The notes under the pieces: generated by a model
Databases searched by the model: none
Seen by the model: only the letters and a program-made list of their open reading frames with translations
Told to the model about the DNA's origin: nothing
Translations under genes and position numbers: made by a program
Shown: positions 1 through 9,478 of the stretch, one piece after another
Layout of the letters: the number at the start of each line of letters is the position of its first letter
How positions within the stretch are numbered: the first letter of the stretch is position 1
NCBI RefSeq assembly: GCF_001730305.1
Contig: NZ_MIJY01000034.1
Location: forward strand, 62,001 to 126,000
Reading direction: 5' to 3'
From: Enterococcus termitis
GTDB taxonomy: Bacteria; Bacillota; Bacilli; Lactobacillales; Enterococcaceae
DNA length: 64,000 nt

Positions 1-1949
1 AATTCTTCTACTGAGAATTGTGCTAAGAAATCATCCCATTTTGGATCATCATAGCTTAAGTCTTTTAGATCTTCAAGCTTGATGCCATTTTCTTGTTCGA
101 ATTTTGGCATTGTCATTTTAGAATCAGTCCGTTGTTTATTCACTTCATCTAAAACAAATGTTGGCGCCGTATAATTTAAATTATCATCTGATGGATACGT
201 TTTTTCCCAGTCATTACGAGATAGATAGGTCTGTTCATTCGCATTTTTCTCGAACTGATTTTGGATTTGTGTACCTGTTTGGGCATCTTCTTTGATCACT
301 ATTTCTTTTGGATTGTGATACTCAACAGTTTCTGTAATATCATGAACATTTTTGCCTAATTTGATCTTGTAAGTTCCTTCTTCTAGAACATACGCTTCTT
401 TATCATTCATATCATAAGAAGCCATATCATTTGTTGAAAAAGTTAGGGTAACTATTTCTTTTTCATTTGGTTTCAATAGTTTTGTTTTTCCGTATGCGCC
501 AAGTTCGATCGCTGATTTTTCTATGCCATTTTTTGTATAAGGTGCTGAAAAGTACAGTTGCAGAACATCTTTTCCTGCTGATTCACCAATATTTGTCACT
601 TCAACGTCCAACGAGATCGTTTTTTCGTTCATTTTGGTATCGACGAGTTTCCAATCGAAGTTTGTATAACTTAGGCCATAGCCGTATGGGAATTGAACGG
701 CTTTTTCATACCCTGCTTCGTTTTGCTCATAAAATGTTTCATAGAAACGATAGCCAATATAAATTCCTTCTTGATAGTTGACAAAGTGCTTGTCTAAATT
801 ATCGTATTTATAGCTGCCAAAATTTTCACTAGCCGGTGCAGAATCAATTTGATATGCATAGGTATCAGTTAGTCGACCGGAAGGATTTATTTTCCCTGCT
901 AAAACATTACCCAATGAGCGTGTGCCGTATGGACCAGGTGTTCCGACCCAAACAATCGACCGAATCGTTGGAAATTCTTCTAAATAGCCTAATTCTAAAG
1001 TATTCCCTGAATTGATGACAATTGTGACATTTTCAAAATTTTCCGCCACTTGTTTAATCAACGCTTTTTTATTTTCAGTCAATTTCAACTGAGATTGATC
1101 CATATCACTGCTTTCTACTCCTGCACTAGCCAAAACGATCACTGCATTTTGTGAATAGTCAGTTGCTTGTTTTACGATATCTTTCGTCAAATAATCGATT
1201 TCAGGCTCATCGCCATCCTCTTTTGACACCATCATTTTTGCAATCGCCATTAACCCTGTATCGCTTTTTCCTGTTGTATCTTTCACCTCAGGTCGTTCCA
1301 TATAAAAATCATATAAGTCCTTGTTATACGCTAGTCCTGCTTCTTCAAGACCGTCATACAAAGAAATCGCTCTAGAAGTATCTGAACCACCGGAACCGCC
1401 GCCACCATACCTAAAGCCAAAGGATGACACGCCAAACACGTTGACTTTTTTATCAGCTAACGGTAATGATTGCTGTTCATTTTTTAATAATACGATGCCT
1501 TCATCAGCAATTTTTTCAGATACTTTTTCTCCATCTGACCTAGCTTGGCTTGAAGCTTTTGAATCCTCTGCCAGTTCGATGCCCTTACCCGACATTGTTT
1601 CAGTCATATCTTTTACTGTCGGTCCAACTTTTACAACGATTGTAAGTATTGCCAAGACAATGACGGACCAAATGATCCCACGTCGTGGTCTATTTTTGAT
1701 TTTTTTATATAATCTATGTTCTTTCTTTAATTGTTTCTTTTGAGCCTTGTCTGTTATCTGCAGCTGTTCTTTGTACTCGATTTTCTTAGCTTTTTGTTTC
1801 TGCTTCAATGCTTGCTTAGCCGCTTCTTGCTCTGCTTGTGGTAATGTCTTGATGGCAGCTTTTTCTTCTTTTAACTGTATTCGATCTTTTTTCACTTCAG
1901 CAACGATTTTCTTTTTTCGTACTTTTCTTGCTTGTATCCACTCTTTCAT
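1..1949 (-). CDS. Membrane-anchored GH3 family glycosidase (partial, C-terminus beyond window)
   Basis: The frame is open from an ATG at 1949 (preceded by a GAGGAGG ribosome site) to the window edge, about 649 codons. Residues 1-90 are Lys/Gln/Glu-rich and probably cytoplasmic and coiled. A membrane segment follows at about 91-108 (GIIWSVIVLAILTIVV). After it come segments typical of the GH3 C-terminal domain (GIVLLKN, VNVFG, IVWVGTPGPYG, PSGRLTDTYA, FPYGYGLSYTNF) and then a fibronectin-III-like domain (EVTNIGESAGKDVLQLY). Having the GH3 C-domain first implies the circularly permuted order known in some Firmicute beta-glucosidases, with the (beta/alpha)8 domain and its catalytic Asp left of the window. 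It probably hydrolyses beta-glucosides outside the membrane; the substrate cannot be told. The AraC-type gene upstream is a plausible regulator. Confidence 0.82.
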   Translation of the reverse strand, partial: MKEWIQARKVRKKKIVAEVKKDRIQLKEEKAAIKTLPQAEQEAAKQALKQKQKAKKIEYKEQLQITDKAQKKQLKKEHRLYKKIKNRPRRGIIWSVIVLAILTIVVKVGPTVKDMTETMSGKGIELAEDSKASSQARSDGEKVSEKIADEGIVLLKNEQQSLPLADKKVNVFGVSSFGFRYGGGGSGGSDTSRAISLYDGLEEAGLAYNKDLYDFYMERPEVKDTTGKSDTGLMAIAKMMVSKEDGDEPEIDYLTKDIVKQATDYSQNAVIVLASAGVESSDMDQSQLKLTENKKALIKQVAENFENVTIVINSGNTLELGYLEEFPTIRSIVWVGTPGPYGTRSLGNVLAGKINPSGRLTDTYAYQIDSAPASENFGSYKYDNLDKHFVNYQEGIYIGYRFYETFYEQNEAGYEKAVQFPYGYGLSYTNFDWKLVDTKMNEKTISLDVEVTNIGESAGKDVLQLYFSAPYTKNGIEKSAIELGAYGKTKLLKPNEKEIVTLTFSTNDMASYDMNDKEAYVLEEGTYKIKLGKNVHDITETVEYHNPKEIVIKEDAQTGTQIQNQFEKNANEQTYLSRNDWEKTYPSDDNLNYTAPTFVLDEVNKQRTDSKMTMPKFEQENGIKLEDLKDLSYDDPKWDDFLAQFSVEE

Positions 1950-2034
1950 AAATAGCCCCTCCTCAAAAATCTATATCAATCATAAAACAGCGCTTTCATT
2001 TTGTCGGTCGATTAATTGTTTGAAATAAACAATA

Positions 2035-2076
2035 AATTGCTATTTTAGAAGAAACCTCATTTCTAAAATAGCAATT
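2035..2076 (-). terminator. Rho-independent terminator after the AraC-type gene
   Basis: A perfect 16-bp inverted repeat (2035-2050 and 2061-2076, AATTGCTATTTTAGAA arm) with a 10-nt loop lies just beyond the stop of the AraC-type gene. On the minus strand it is followed by a T-rich tract. It separates that gene from the GH3 gene, which therefore probably has its own promoter in 1950-2034. Confidence 0.85.
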
Positions 2077-2086
2077 TTTCACCTAT

Positions 2087-4339
2087 TTATTTTATTTTTT
2101 TTAAATCAATCATCATGATTCCCAGTAAAGGGACAGCTACATCCAGTTGGTAATCTTCCGATACATCCAGCCTTTTCATACTTCTTTTTGGCTGCATGAA
2201 CTGATTGATCAGCGTTACATCTTCCCAAGACAATATCACGTCTTCTTGATAATCCATGTACTCTTTTTGCTGTCGTTTGACTTCTGGTGTTAATTCTTGC
2301 TTTTCAATCTGATATTGTCCATTCAATCCCTTTAACTGAAAATGTAAAGAAATCATCGGCTGTTGATGATACGTTGATTCTCCTTCTACATCCCAGCGAT
2401 TTGCTAAATCCACTACCTGGTTTTCTGGATAGATTGCTAAAATCCGATAATTATCATTTTTCTTCGTGATACAGCAATATTCATTTTTAAAAACAACATC
2501 TGAATATAACGAATGAGAAAAAAGATAGGTAAACCAACTGTCTCTGATGACTCCTCTTGGTGACACTAATGCCAGTTTATTTGCCAATTCTTCAGGAAAA
2601 TACGTAAATAGTTTTTCACCGTCTAGAGAAACGGGCTGATAAAAGTCAGTTTGATAATCGAAATCATTAAAAAACGTCCAAATCATTAAATTCGCATAAA
2701 TCAGCTGAGGAAACTGTTGGTAATAGTCATCTTGCTCCAGCTCAGTCATTCGTTTTAAAATGATACTTTGCCAAATCATATTTTCATTCTTTTCAATGAT
2801 TTTTAAATATTTCTGTTCAGCCAAACTGGCAAGTGCAGTTCCTAGACCTATTGGTTTTACAGATGTCATATCATCGATGCTGAACACTTTTTTTTCTCCA
2901 GAAACCTTAGCATCATAATGTCTGGTTTCCAATGGATGAGTAGGAAAATGAATCAACACTTTCTCTATACTGCTAAATAAAGGAATCAGCATTCGGATCG
3001 GTTCACACAATTCTCCTTTATCTGTAAATTCGTAAAAACAACGAAATTCGATCACCCATTGATCGTTTTCTGGAAAAGCAGCATCTAAAAAATAAACAAA
3101 GGCTTGGAAAAGTGTATAAAACTCCTGTTGCTGCTTACCTGTTATTTGTTTAAATCGATCGTAATCTGCCGCTCCAATCTGTAAATACGGAACCATACCT
3201 GCATCTAAAATTTGCTTAAGTATGCGTTCTACTTTATTAAAACTTGTTTCCCAGCTATCCACTTCAGCTGATAAATCAAATTTTTCTACTAATTGCTGGA
3301 CAGCTACATATTGAAACCCAATTTGTTTTTTGACGAGTGGTAAAAATGCTGCCAAATTTTCTTCTCTCACTTTTACAACATGCCAAATTTTTTTCAGCTG
3401 GGCTTTTATTTCTCTCATATCTACTGAACGATGGATCACATGGGTTCGTTTCAAAGCGGTACTTATTAAGTCTGTTTCAGAAATATATGGGGTAAGTAGT
3501 TTAATGATTGCTTGATCGCCCTCAATCACCGGCTCTGATTCCTTCCATTGCTCATGATGCAGTTTACGAAAGACTTGAGGGGTAATGCCATTTTTCTTTT
3601 TAAATGCTTCATTAAACGAACGACTGGTCGGAAAGCCATTTTGTAAAGCAATGTCCAGTATACTTTTATTTGTTAATTCCAGCATTCTGACACTATTCAA
3701 CAAACGAATTTCTTGTAAATATTGACCAATGGAAATCCCCAGCTGCTTTTTGAATAAGTGAGCTAGATAGTATTTGCTGATAAAGAAAGTTTCTGCCAGT
3801 TTTCCCAGTGTTAAATTTTCTTGGTAATGGTCATTGATATAATCGATAATCGCTGAAGTTTTGTCTGAAATAGCAATATTTTCTGGATTTACTTCAGCTG
3901 TTTCCCTTGGAACATATCGAAGCAAAAGACCTACTAATCGTTGAATAAAGCCATCGATAATGTAAGTGAAGCCTTCTTTTCGCTGCGCACCTTCTACAAA
4001 AATAGATGCTAAACATTGTGTCAATTTATCATACAAGCTTTCATTATAGGTTGGAGAAAGAGGCCGCGAAAGCTTGAATTTTTCTTTCCTTTGTTCTAAT
4101 GGCAATAAGATCAGCTGAACACTCATGGTGAGATTATGTTCTTTTCCAATATAGCAAACGACTTCTCCCGCATTTACAAGATAGATCTCACCCGTTTGTA
4201 AATGAATCATTTTTCCTTCGGTCAAGACTTCCAATGTACCAGATAACACAAACAGAATTTTAGTCTTTTCATTTACGTGAAACTCTGTTTTTTCAATCGT
4301 TTCAACGATTGCTGGCGAAGCTGACTGATTCAACTGCAT
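2087..4339 (-). CDS. AraC-family regulator with cupin sensor and GH39-like barrel
   Basis: 750 residues from the ATG at 4339. An in-frame GTG at 4348 abuts the GAGG ribosome site, so the ATG is preferred. Residues about 15-95 form a cupin-like N-terminal domain (FVLSGTLEVL, LQTGEIYLVNAGEVV). Residues about 165-265 form a double AraC helix-turn-helix (LGKLAETFFISKYYLAHLFK, DIALQNGFPTSRSFNEAFKK). The remaining about 480 residues resemble the GH39 beta-xylosidase barrel and its beta-sandwich. The strand that would carry the acid/base NEP motif of GH39 reads IEFRCFYEF, so the barrel is probably a sugar sensor rather than an enzyme. The AraC-GH39 architecture is known in Firmicutes. By position it may control the membrane-bound glycosidase next to it. 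Confidence 0.85.
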   Translation of the reverse strand: MQLNQSASPAIVETIEKTEFHVNEKTKILFVLSGTLEVLTEGKMIHLQTGEIYLVNAGEVVCYIGKEHNLTMSVQLILLPLEQRKEKFKLSRPLSPTYNESLYDKLTQCLASIFVEGAQRKEGFTYIIDGFIQRLVGLLLRYVPRETAEVNPENIAISDKTSAIIDYINDHYQENLTLGKLAETFFISKYYLAHLFKKQLGISIGQYLQEIRLLNSVRMLELTNKSILDIALQNGFPTSRSFNEAFKKKNGITPQVFRKLHHEQWKESEPVIEGDQAIIKLLTPYISETDLISTALKRTHVIHRSVDMREIKAQLKKIWHVVKVREENLAAFLPLVKKQIGFQYVAVQQLVEKFDLSAEVDSWETSFNKVERILKQILDAGMVPYLQIGAADYDRFKQITGKQQQEFYTLFQAFVYFLDAAFPENDQWVIEFRCFYEFTDKGELCEPIRMLIPLFSSIEKVLIHFPTHPLETRHYDAKVSGEKKVFSIDDMTSVKPIGLGTALASLAEQKYLKIIEKNENMIWQSIILKRMTELEQDDYYQQFPQLIYANLMIWTFFNDFDYQTDFYQPVSLDGEKLFTYFPEELANKLALVSPRGVIRDSWFTYLFSHSLYSDVVFKNEYCCITKKNDNYRILAIYPENQVVDLANRWDVEGESTYHQQPMISLHFQLKGLNGQYQIEKQELTPEVKRQQKEYMDYQEDVILSWEDVTLINQFMQPKRSMKRLDVSEDYQLDVAVPLLGIMMIDLKKIK

Positions 4340-4420
4340 TTTATGCACCTCTATTGTTTTTAGTAGATTTCTTCAATCACATTATACTATAAGCGCTATC
4401 AGATAAAAGTCAATAAAAAA

Positions 4421-4460
4421 AGGAATGAGGCATAACTCTTCGAGTTATCTCTCATCCCTT
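4421..4460 (-). terminator. Terminator of the MarR/ABC exporter operon
   Basis: This is a nested hairpin. The outer arms are GGAATGAGG / CTCTCATCCC and the inner stem is TAACTC-TTC-GAGTTA. On the minus strand it is followed by a run of seven T residues. It ends the transcript of the ABC exporter genes. The inner core recurs at 10483-10525. Confidence 0.8.
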
Positions 4461-4507
4461 TAAAAACTGAATAAACGCTTTTGTTCCATTTTCGTGTAAC
4501 TGTTCGT

Positions 4508-6349
4508 TTATTCGGCTAGATCTTCAAACTGTGAATTGTAAAGTGACGCATAATATCCGCCTTCAGCCAACAATTCTTCATGTGTTCCTTGTTCTTTGAT
4601 ATCACCATCTTGCATATAAAGAATTTTATCTGCATCTTTGATTGTTGATAATCGGTGAGCAATAACAAATGATGTACGACCAGCCATTAAATTATTCATC
4701 GCTTCTTGAATCAAGCCTTCCGTCCGTGTATCGACAGAGGAAGTTGCTTCATCCAAAATCAAAATCGGTTTGTCAGCTAAAATTGCACGAGCAATAGTCA
4801 ATAATTGTTTTTGTCCTTGTGAAATATTTGAAGATTCTTCATTTAATTCCATGTTGTACCCGCCAGGTAATGTTTGGATAAAGTGATGTACATGAGCAGC
4901 TTTTGCCGCAGCATACACTTCTTCATCGGTTGCGTCTAAACGTCCATAGCGCAAGTTTTCCATGATCGTACCCTTAAACAGCCACGTATCTTGTAAAACC
5001 ATTCCAATATTTTTACGTAAATCAGCGCGGTTAAAATCTTTGATGTTATGACCATCGATTTTGATTGCACCAGAATTGACATCGTAAAAACGCATCAATA
5101 ATTTTACCATTGTTGTTTTTCCTGCACCGGTTGGTCCAACGATGGCCACTGTTTGTCCTGGCTCAACATGAGAACTAAAGTCTTGAATGACGATTTTATC
5201 CGGTGTATAGCCGAACTGAACATGATCAAAGTCGACCATACCTTTCGCCTTATCGATTTTAACTGGATTTGGAACGGTTTGATCTTCTTCTTCCTCACCA
5301 AGGAATTCAAAGACACGTTCTGCCGCTGCAGCCATTGATTGAAGCATGTTTGATACTTGAGCTAACTGTGCGATCGGCTGCGTCAAATTACGAACATATT
5401 GGATAAACGCTTGAATATCCCCAACAGTAATTGAACCATTGTACGCCATAATACCACCGACGATAGCAACAGCGACATACCCTAAGTTTCCGACAAAGTT
5501 CATGATTGGCTGCATCAAACCTGAAAGAAATTGTGATTTCCAAGCTGATTTGAACAACACATCATTTTGGTCTTTAAATTCTTTTAATGAGTTTTCTTCA
5601 TCATTGAACAAACGAACGATATTATAGCCGCCGATCGTTTCTTCAACTTTACCATTGATGACGCCAAGATATTCTTGTTGTGTTTTAAAGTATTTTTGAG
5701 AATTTTTTACAACGATCATGATCAAAATAAATGAAATCGGCACGATTAAAATTGCGATACCTGTCATTTTTACAGAAATCGAAAGCATCATTACGATAAC
5801 CCCGATAATAGTAAATACAGATGTAATCAATTGAGTGATCGACTGATTCAATGATTGACCTAAGGTATCTACGTCATTTGTGATACGTGATAGTACTTCA
5901 CCTGTTGTGCGACTTTCAAAATAATTCATAGGCATACGATCTATTTTTTCAGAAATTTCTTTTCTCATACGGTAAGTGATTTTTTGTGAGATCGTAGACA
6001 TGATCCATCCTTGGATTATCCCAAAAAGTGCTGCAACCAGATACAGACCTAGCATAAATAGTAAAATACCGCCGATTTTGTCGAAATCGATGCCGCCTGT
6101 TCCTTGATATTTTTTGATTAAACCGTTAAACAATTCTGTGATTGCTTTTGATAAGATCTTAGGTCCCCAAATATTGAAGACGGTTGAGGCGATCGCAAAG
6201 ATGATCACAAAGAATACCGGGATTTTATAGGCGCCGATATAGGACACTAATTTCTTAATAGTGCCTTTGAAATCTTTTGCTTTTTCAACTGGAGCAATAT
6301 TTCCAGGACCGCCGCCGCGACGAGGCCGATTTTGTTTTTCTTCTGCCAT
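4508..6349 (-). CDS. ABC exporter half-transporter with canonical ATPase motifs
   Basis: 613 residues: an N-terminal six-helix transmembrane domain (about 35-330) and a C-terminal nucleotide-binding domain. The Walker A (GPTGAGKTT), Walker B with catalytic glutamate (ILILDEATS) and H-loop (IAHRLST) are intact, but the signature reads SQGQ instead of SGGQ. It therefore supplies the catalytic ATP site, completed by the good signature of its partner encoded 13 bp upstream. Together they form a heterodimeric multidrug/lipid-type exporter of the BmrCD/EfrCD/LmrCD kind. The basic N-terminus (RPRRGGG) is cytoplasmic. The operon order marR-ABC-ABC suggests substrate-induced export of a toxic compound; the substrate is unknown. 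Confidence 0.92.
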   Translation of the reverse strand: MAEEKQNRPRRGGGPGNIAPVEKAKDFKGTIKKLVSYIGAYKIPVFFVIIFAIASTVFNIWGPKILSKAITELFNGLIKKYQGTGGIDFDKIGGILLFMLGLYLVAALFGIIQGWIMSTISQKITYRMRKEISEKIDRMPMNYFESRTTGEVLSRITNDVDTLGQSLNQSITQLITSVFTIIGVIVMMLSISVKMTGIAILIVPISFILIMIVVKNSQKYFKTQQEYLGVINGKVEETIGGYNIVRLFNDEENSLKEFKDQNDVLFKSAWKSQFLSGLMQPIMNFVGNLGYVAVAIVGGIMAYNGSITVGDIQAFIQYVRNLTQPIAQLAQVSNMLQSMAAAAERVFEFLGEEEEDQTVPNPVKIDKAKGMVDFDHVQFGYTPDKIVIQDFSSHVEPGQTVAIVGPTGAGKTTMVKLLMRFYDVNSGAIKIDGHNIKDFNRADLRKNIGMVLQDTWLFKGTIMENLRYGRLDATDEEVYAAAKAAHVHHFIQTLPGGYNMELNEESSNISQGQKQLLTIARAILADKPILILDEATSSVDTRTEGLIQEAMNNLMAGRTSFVIAHRLSTIKDADKILYMQDGDIKEQGTHEELLAEGGYYASLYNSQFEDLAE

Positions 6350-6362
6350 TTTTTGCTCCTCC

Positions 6363-8744
6363 TTAATCCGCTTCTTCTATGCCTAATTCAGCATTGCTTA
6401 ATTGTGACTGGGCAATTTCTTGATAGACTTGTGATGATTCCATCAACTCTTCATGTGTTCCCTGATCAACGATACGGCCTTCATTCAATACAATAATGTT
6501 ATCTGCATGAAGAATGGTCGAAATCTTTTGAGCCACAATGATTTGGGTCACATCGTTGATATTTTCAGATAATGCTTTCCGTAAAGCTACATCTGTCTTG
6601 TTATCAAGTGCTGAGAAAGAGTCATCAAAAATCAATATTTTAGGATTTTTTGCTAATGCACGAGCAATCGATAAACGCTGTTTTTGTCCACCTGAAACAT
6701 TGGTTCCGCCTTGAGAAATTTCACGAGTGTAGCCTTTTTCGTTTGAATCGATAAATTCTTCTGCTTGAGCGATCCGAGCAGCTTTTTTCATTTCTTCATC
6801 TGAAATATCTGCATCTCCAAATTTAATATTAGAGGCAATATCCCCTGAGAACAGCATTCCTTTTTGTGGTACAAAGCCAATGATTTCATGTAGTTTGTGT
6901 AAGGACATTTCGCGTACATCCACACCATCGATCGTGATTCTACCTCCAGTTACATCGAATAAACGCGGAATCAAGTTGATGATCGTCGATTTACCCGAGC
7001 CTGTCGATCCGATCAAGGCTGTTGTTTGTCCTGGCTTAGCAACAAAATTGATATGATGCAGCACATCTTCATCCGCATCACCATAACGGAATTGAACGGC
7101 TTCAAATTTCACTTCACCAGTAAAATCAGTGTCATCTTTTGGTTGTTTTGGATCTGTGATTGTCGGTACAGTATCTAATACTTCTTCAACACGTCCAGCT
7201 GCTACATTCGCACGCGGAAGAATGATAGAAACCATGGATAACATCATAAAGGCCATAACGATCATCATTGTGTATGTGATAAAAGCCATCATATCCCCAA
7301 CCTGTAATTGACCGTTATTCATATTGTGACCACCGACCCAGACGATCAAGACAGAGATCCCGTTCATCATCAGCATCATCACCGGCATCATAATGGACAT
7401 GGAGCGGTTAACGAAGAGCTGTGTTTTCATTAAATTCGTATTGGCAACATCAAATCGTTTTTCTTCGTACTTCTCACGAGAAAAGGCACGAATAACTGGC
7501 AACCCTGTAATAATTTCACGAGAAACTAAGTTCACTCGGTCAACCAAGTTTTGCAACGCTTTGAATTTTGGCATCGTAAAAATCAAGAGTGTCATTACTA
7601 AGACTAATACCGCTGCAACTGCGACTCCAACGATCCAGCCCATTCCAGTTCCAGTTTTGTATACTTGATAGATCCCACCGATCCCAAGAATTGGCGCATA
7701 CAAGACGATACGCATGATCATGACGATCCCCATTTGCATTTGCTGGATATCGTTTGTATTACGCGTAATCAATGACGCTGGAGAGAATTTTTCCATTTCA
7801 GTATTTGAGAATTGTAACGTTTTTTCATATTGACCCACACGTAAATTACGTCCCACAGAGGCCGCAACAAGTGACGCAATCAAACCTACGATGATCGCAG
7901 CCACAGCTGAAACAAGTGTTAATAGGATCATTTTTGTTCCTGTTTTGATAATGTAATCTGTTTGAATTTGTTGTGTATCCATCTTCAATGCTTTGTATTC
8001 GGCTAAGGTCAACTGAATACCAACTGTTTTGATTGAATCTGCGCCAAGATCACCAAGGCTTTCTTTCGTTTTCTTTCTGGCAGCTTCGACTTTTTCAGGC
8101 ATAGCATCTGTTGCAGATTTTAAAGAATCCGCAAGTTTTTGCGCTTCAGCCCCTTTGGCTTGTGCTTGCGCGGCTAGGGTTTGAGCTTCACTTGCATTTT
8201 CTGCTGCTGTAGCCATATCTGTTGCTGTAGCGGCAGCTTCACCTGCTGCTTGGGCTTGCTCTCCTAAAGCTTTAGCTTCTTCCCCTAATTTTTTGGCTTT
8301 TTCTGCATCTGTGCCGATTGCTTTATACTCTTCAATAATTGCTTTTGCTTCACTGGCAGAAGAAGAATCTTTTGCTTGAGAAGATGCCAACATCATCATT
8401 GGTAAGTTAAAGATATCTGCTAATTTTTCTTCAGTCATTCCATTTTGAAGATCTAATTTATAAATATCGACTTTTTTTCCATCAATCGTTTGAGTCGTTT
8501 CTTTATAATTATCTTCAATGATTTTCTTTTCATCTTCGGTCATAAACATTTCGATTCCCTGAAGAGTTGTTTTCCTGATTTTCTCAGGCGTAGAGTTTTC
8601 AAGCCCTCCTTGTTGAATACCGATATCAACAATGTCTGATGTTAAGTTTGGTAAGCTTAGATCACTATTAGCTTGCACGACTAAAAGCACAAGAACTGCG
8701 ATGACCGCATACCAGTATTTGCCTAGATATTTAAAAATCTTCAC
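6363..8744 (-). CDS. ABC exporter half-transporter, degenerate ATPase, large Ala-rich extracellular insert
   Basis: 793 residues from a GTG start at 8744 whose first base overlaps the marR stop (TAGTG), with an AGGAAGG ribosome site upstream. It is about 180 residues longer than its partner. The extra lies between the first two membrane helices (about residues 30-265) and includes an Ala/Lys/Glu-rich, probably coiled-coil stretch at about 125-225. The ATPase domain has Walker A (GSTGSGKST) and a good SGGQ signature. Aspartate replaces the catalytic glutamate (IFDDSFSALD) and glutamine replaces the H-loop histidine (VAQKIST), so this subunit carries the degenerate site. BmrD is known to have an extracellular domain, and this insert may be similar. 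Translational coupling to marR is likely. Confidence 0.92.
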   Translation of the reverse strand: MKIFKYLGKYWYAVIAVLVLLVVQANSDLSLPNLTSDIVDIGIQQGGLENSTPEKIRKTTLQGIEMFMTEDEKKIIEDNYKETTQTIDGKKVDIYKLDLQNGMTEEKLADIFNLPMMMLASSQAKDSSSASEAKAIIEEYKAIGTDAEKAKKLGEEAKALGEQAQAAGEAAATATDMATAAENASEAQTLAAQAQAKGAEAQKLADSLKSATDAMPEKVEAARKKTKESLGDLGADSIKTVGIQLTLAEYKALKMDTQQIQTDYIIKTGTKMILLTLVSAVAAIIVGLIASLVAASVGRNLRVGQYEKTLQFSNTEMEKFSPASLITRNTNDIQQMQMGIVMIMRIVLYAPILGIGGIYQVYKTGTGMGWIVGVAVAAVLVLVMTLLIFTMPKFKALQNLVDRVNLVSREIITGLPVIRAFSREKYEEKRFDVANTNLMKTQLFVNRSMSIMMPVMMLMMNGISVLIVWVGGHNMNNGQLQVGDMMAFITYTMMIVMAFMMLSMVSIILPRANVAAGRVEEVLDTVPTITDPKQPKDDTDFTGEVKFEAVQFRYGDADEDVLHHINFVAKPGQTTALIGSTGSGKSTIINLIPRLFDVTGGRITIDGVDVREMSLHKLHEIIGFVPQKGMLFSGDIASNIKFGDADISDEEMKKAARIAQAEEFIDSNEKGYTREISQGGTNVSGGQKQRLSIARALAKNPKILIFDDSFSALDNKTDVALRKALSENINDVTQIIVAQKISTILHADNIIVLNEGRIVDQGTHEELMESSQVYQEIAQSQLSNAELGIEEAD

Positions 8745-9190
8745 TATTGGTCACCTTCCTCTTTCAGAGATATTTTTTGGGCGCAGTCAACAAATTTCGC
8801 AACAAGCTCTATGAACAATACTGTATCGTCTTCGCCCATCATTTTGAAAATTTGAACGATTTTATCACGCATCTGTTTTTTTTCATGCTTTGCCGCTTTT
8901 TTGCCACTTTCAGTTAACGTGACATTGATCCGTCTTCGATCATTTTCATCCATGTTTCGTTCAATCAGTCCTTTTTTCTCTAAGCTTCCTAAAACGACTG
9001 CAATTCGAGCGCTAGATAAATTCAATGAATCCGCTAAATGCTTTGGACTTGTTGGTTCACCATATTTATAGAGAAATTTGATGACCATACTTTCACCTTG
9101 ATTACTCTTTTCAAATCTGCTAAACGCACTATTACGGTTTTCCACCATCAAACGAATGAGCTCTTGTTCAGCTTCTTCTGCGAATGACAT
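8744..9190 (-). CDS. MarR-family transcriptional repressor
   Basis: 148 residues with a winged helix-turn-helix (PTSPKHLADSLNLSSARIAV, then EKKGLIERNMDENDRRRINV as the wing), the classic MarR layout. The ATG at 9190 follows a GGAGGAG site. It is the first gene of the exporter operon and overlaps the next start by one base. A 13+1+13 bp dyad directly downstream of its consensus promoter is the likely autoregulatory operator. Known family members release DNA when the exporter substrate or an oxidant binds. The ligand here is unknown. Confidence 0.92.
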   Translation of the reverse strand: MSFAEEAEQELIRLMVENRNSAFSRFEKSNQGESMVIKFLYKYGEPTSPKHLADSLNLSSARIAVVLGSLEKKGLIERNMDENDRRRINVTLTESGKKAAKHEKKQMRDKIVQIFKMMGEDDTVLFIELVAKFVDCAQKISLKEEGDQ

Positions 9191-9227
9191 ATGACTCCTC
9201 CTTCTTTAAAAATAATCACTTTCACCA

Positions 9228-9292
9228 TTAATAACTAACAGTGTTAGTAATTAATACTGTTTGATATTAACCCATGCATCTTTTAATGTCAA
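9228..9292 (-). promoter_or_regulatory. Consensus promoter plus MarR operator
   Basis: On the minus strand there is TTGACA (9292-9287), a 17-bp spacer and TAATAT (9269-9264). Just downstream, around the start of transcription, lies a dyad with 13-bp arms and a single central base (9228-9254, core ACTAACA-G-TGTTAGT, one mismatched pair). The placement suits repression by the adjacent MarR protein. The promoter reads into marR and both ABC genes. Confidence 0.82.
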
Positions 9293-9410
9293 TACTATTG
9301 AACGAAAATAGAAAATGAATACGTTTTTATTTAAAAAATTATAAATCATTCATTCTATCTATTAAGATTTTGATTTTTTCACTATAAAAAAGCATGGAAC
9401 AAAACAAAAA

Positions 9411-9460
9411 AGCGAGCAATACAAGAAGCGTATCGTTCGCTTGTTACTCCAATTGCTCGA
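9411..9460 (-). terminator. Terminator after msrA
   Basis: The outer arms are CGAGCAAT / ATTGCTCG with an inner AACAAGCG / CGCTTCTTGT pairing. A T-rich run follows on the minus strand. It lies just past the msrA stop codon. Confidence 0.8.
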
Positions 9461-9478
9461 ACCTAATTGACTGTTGGC

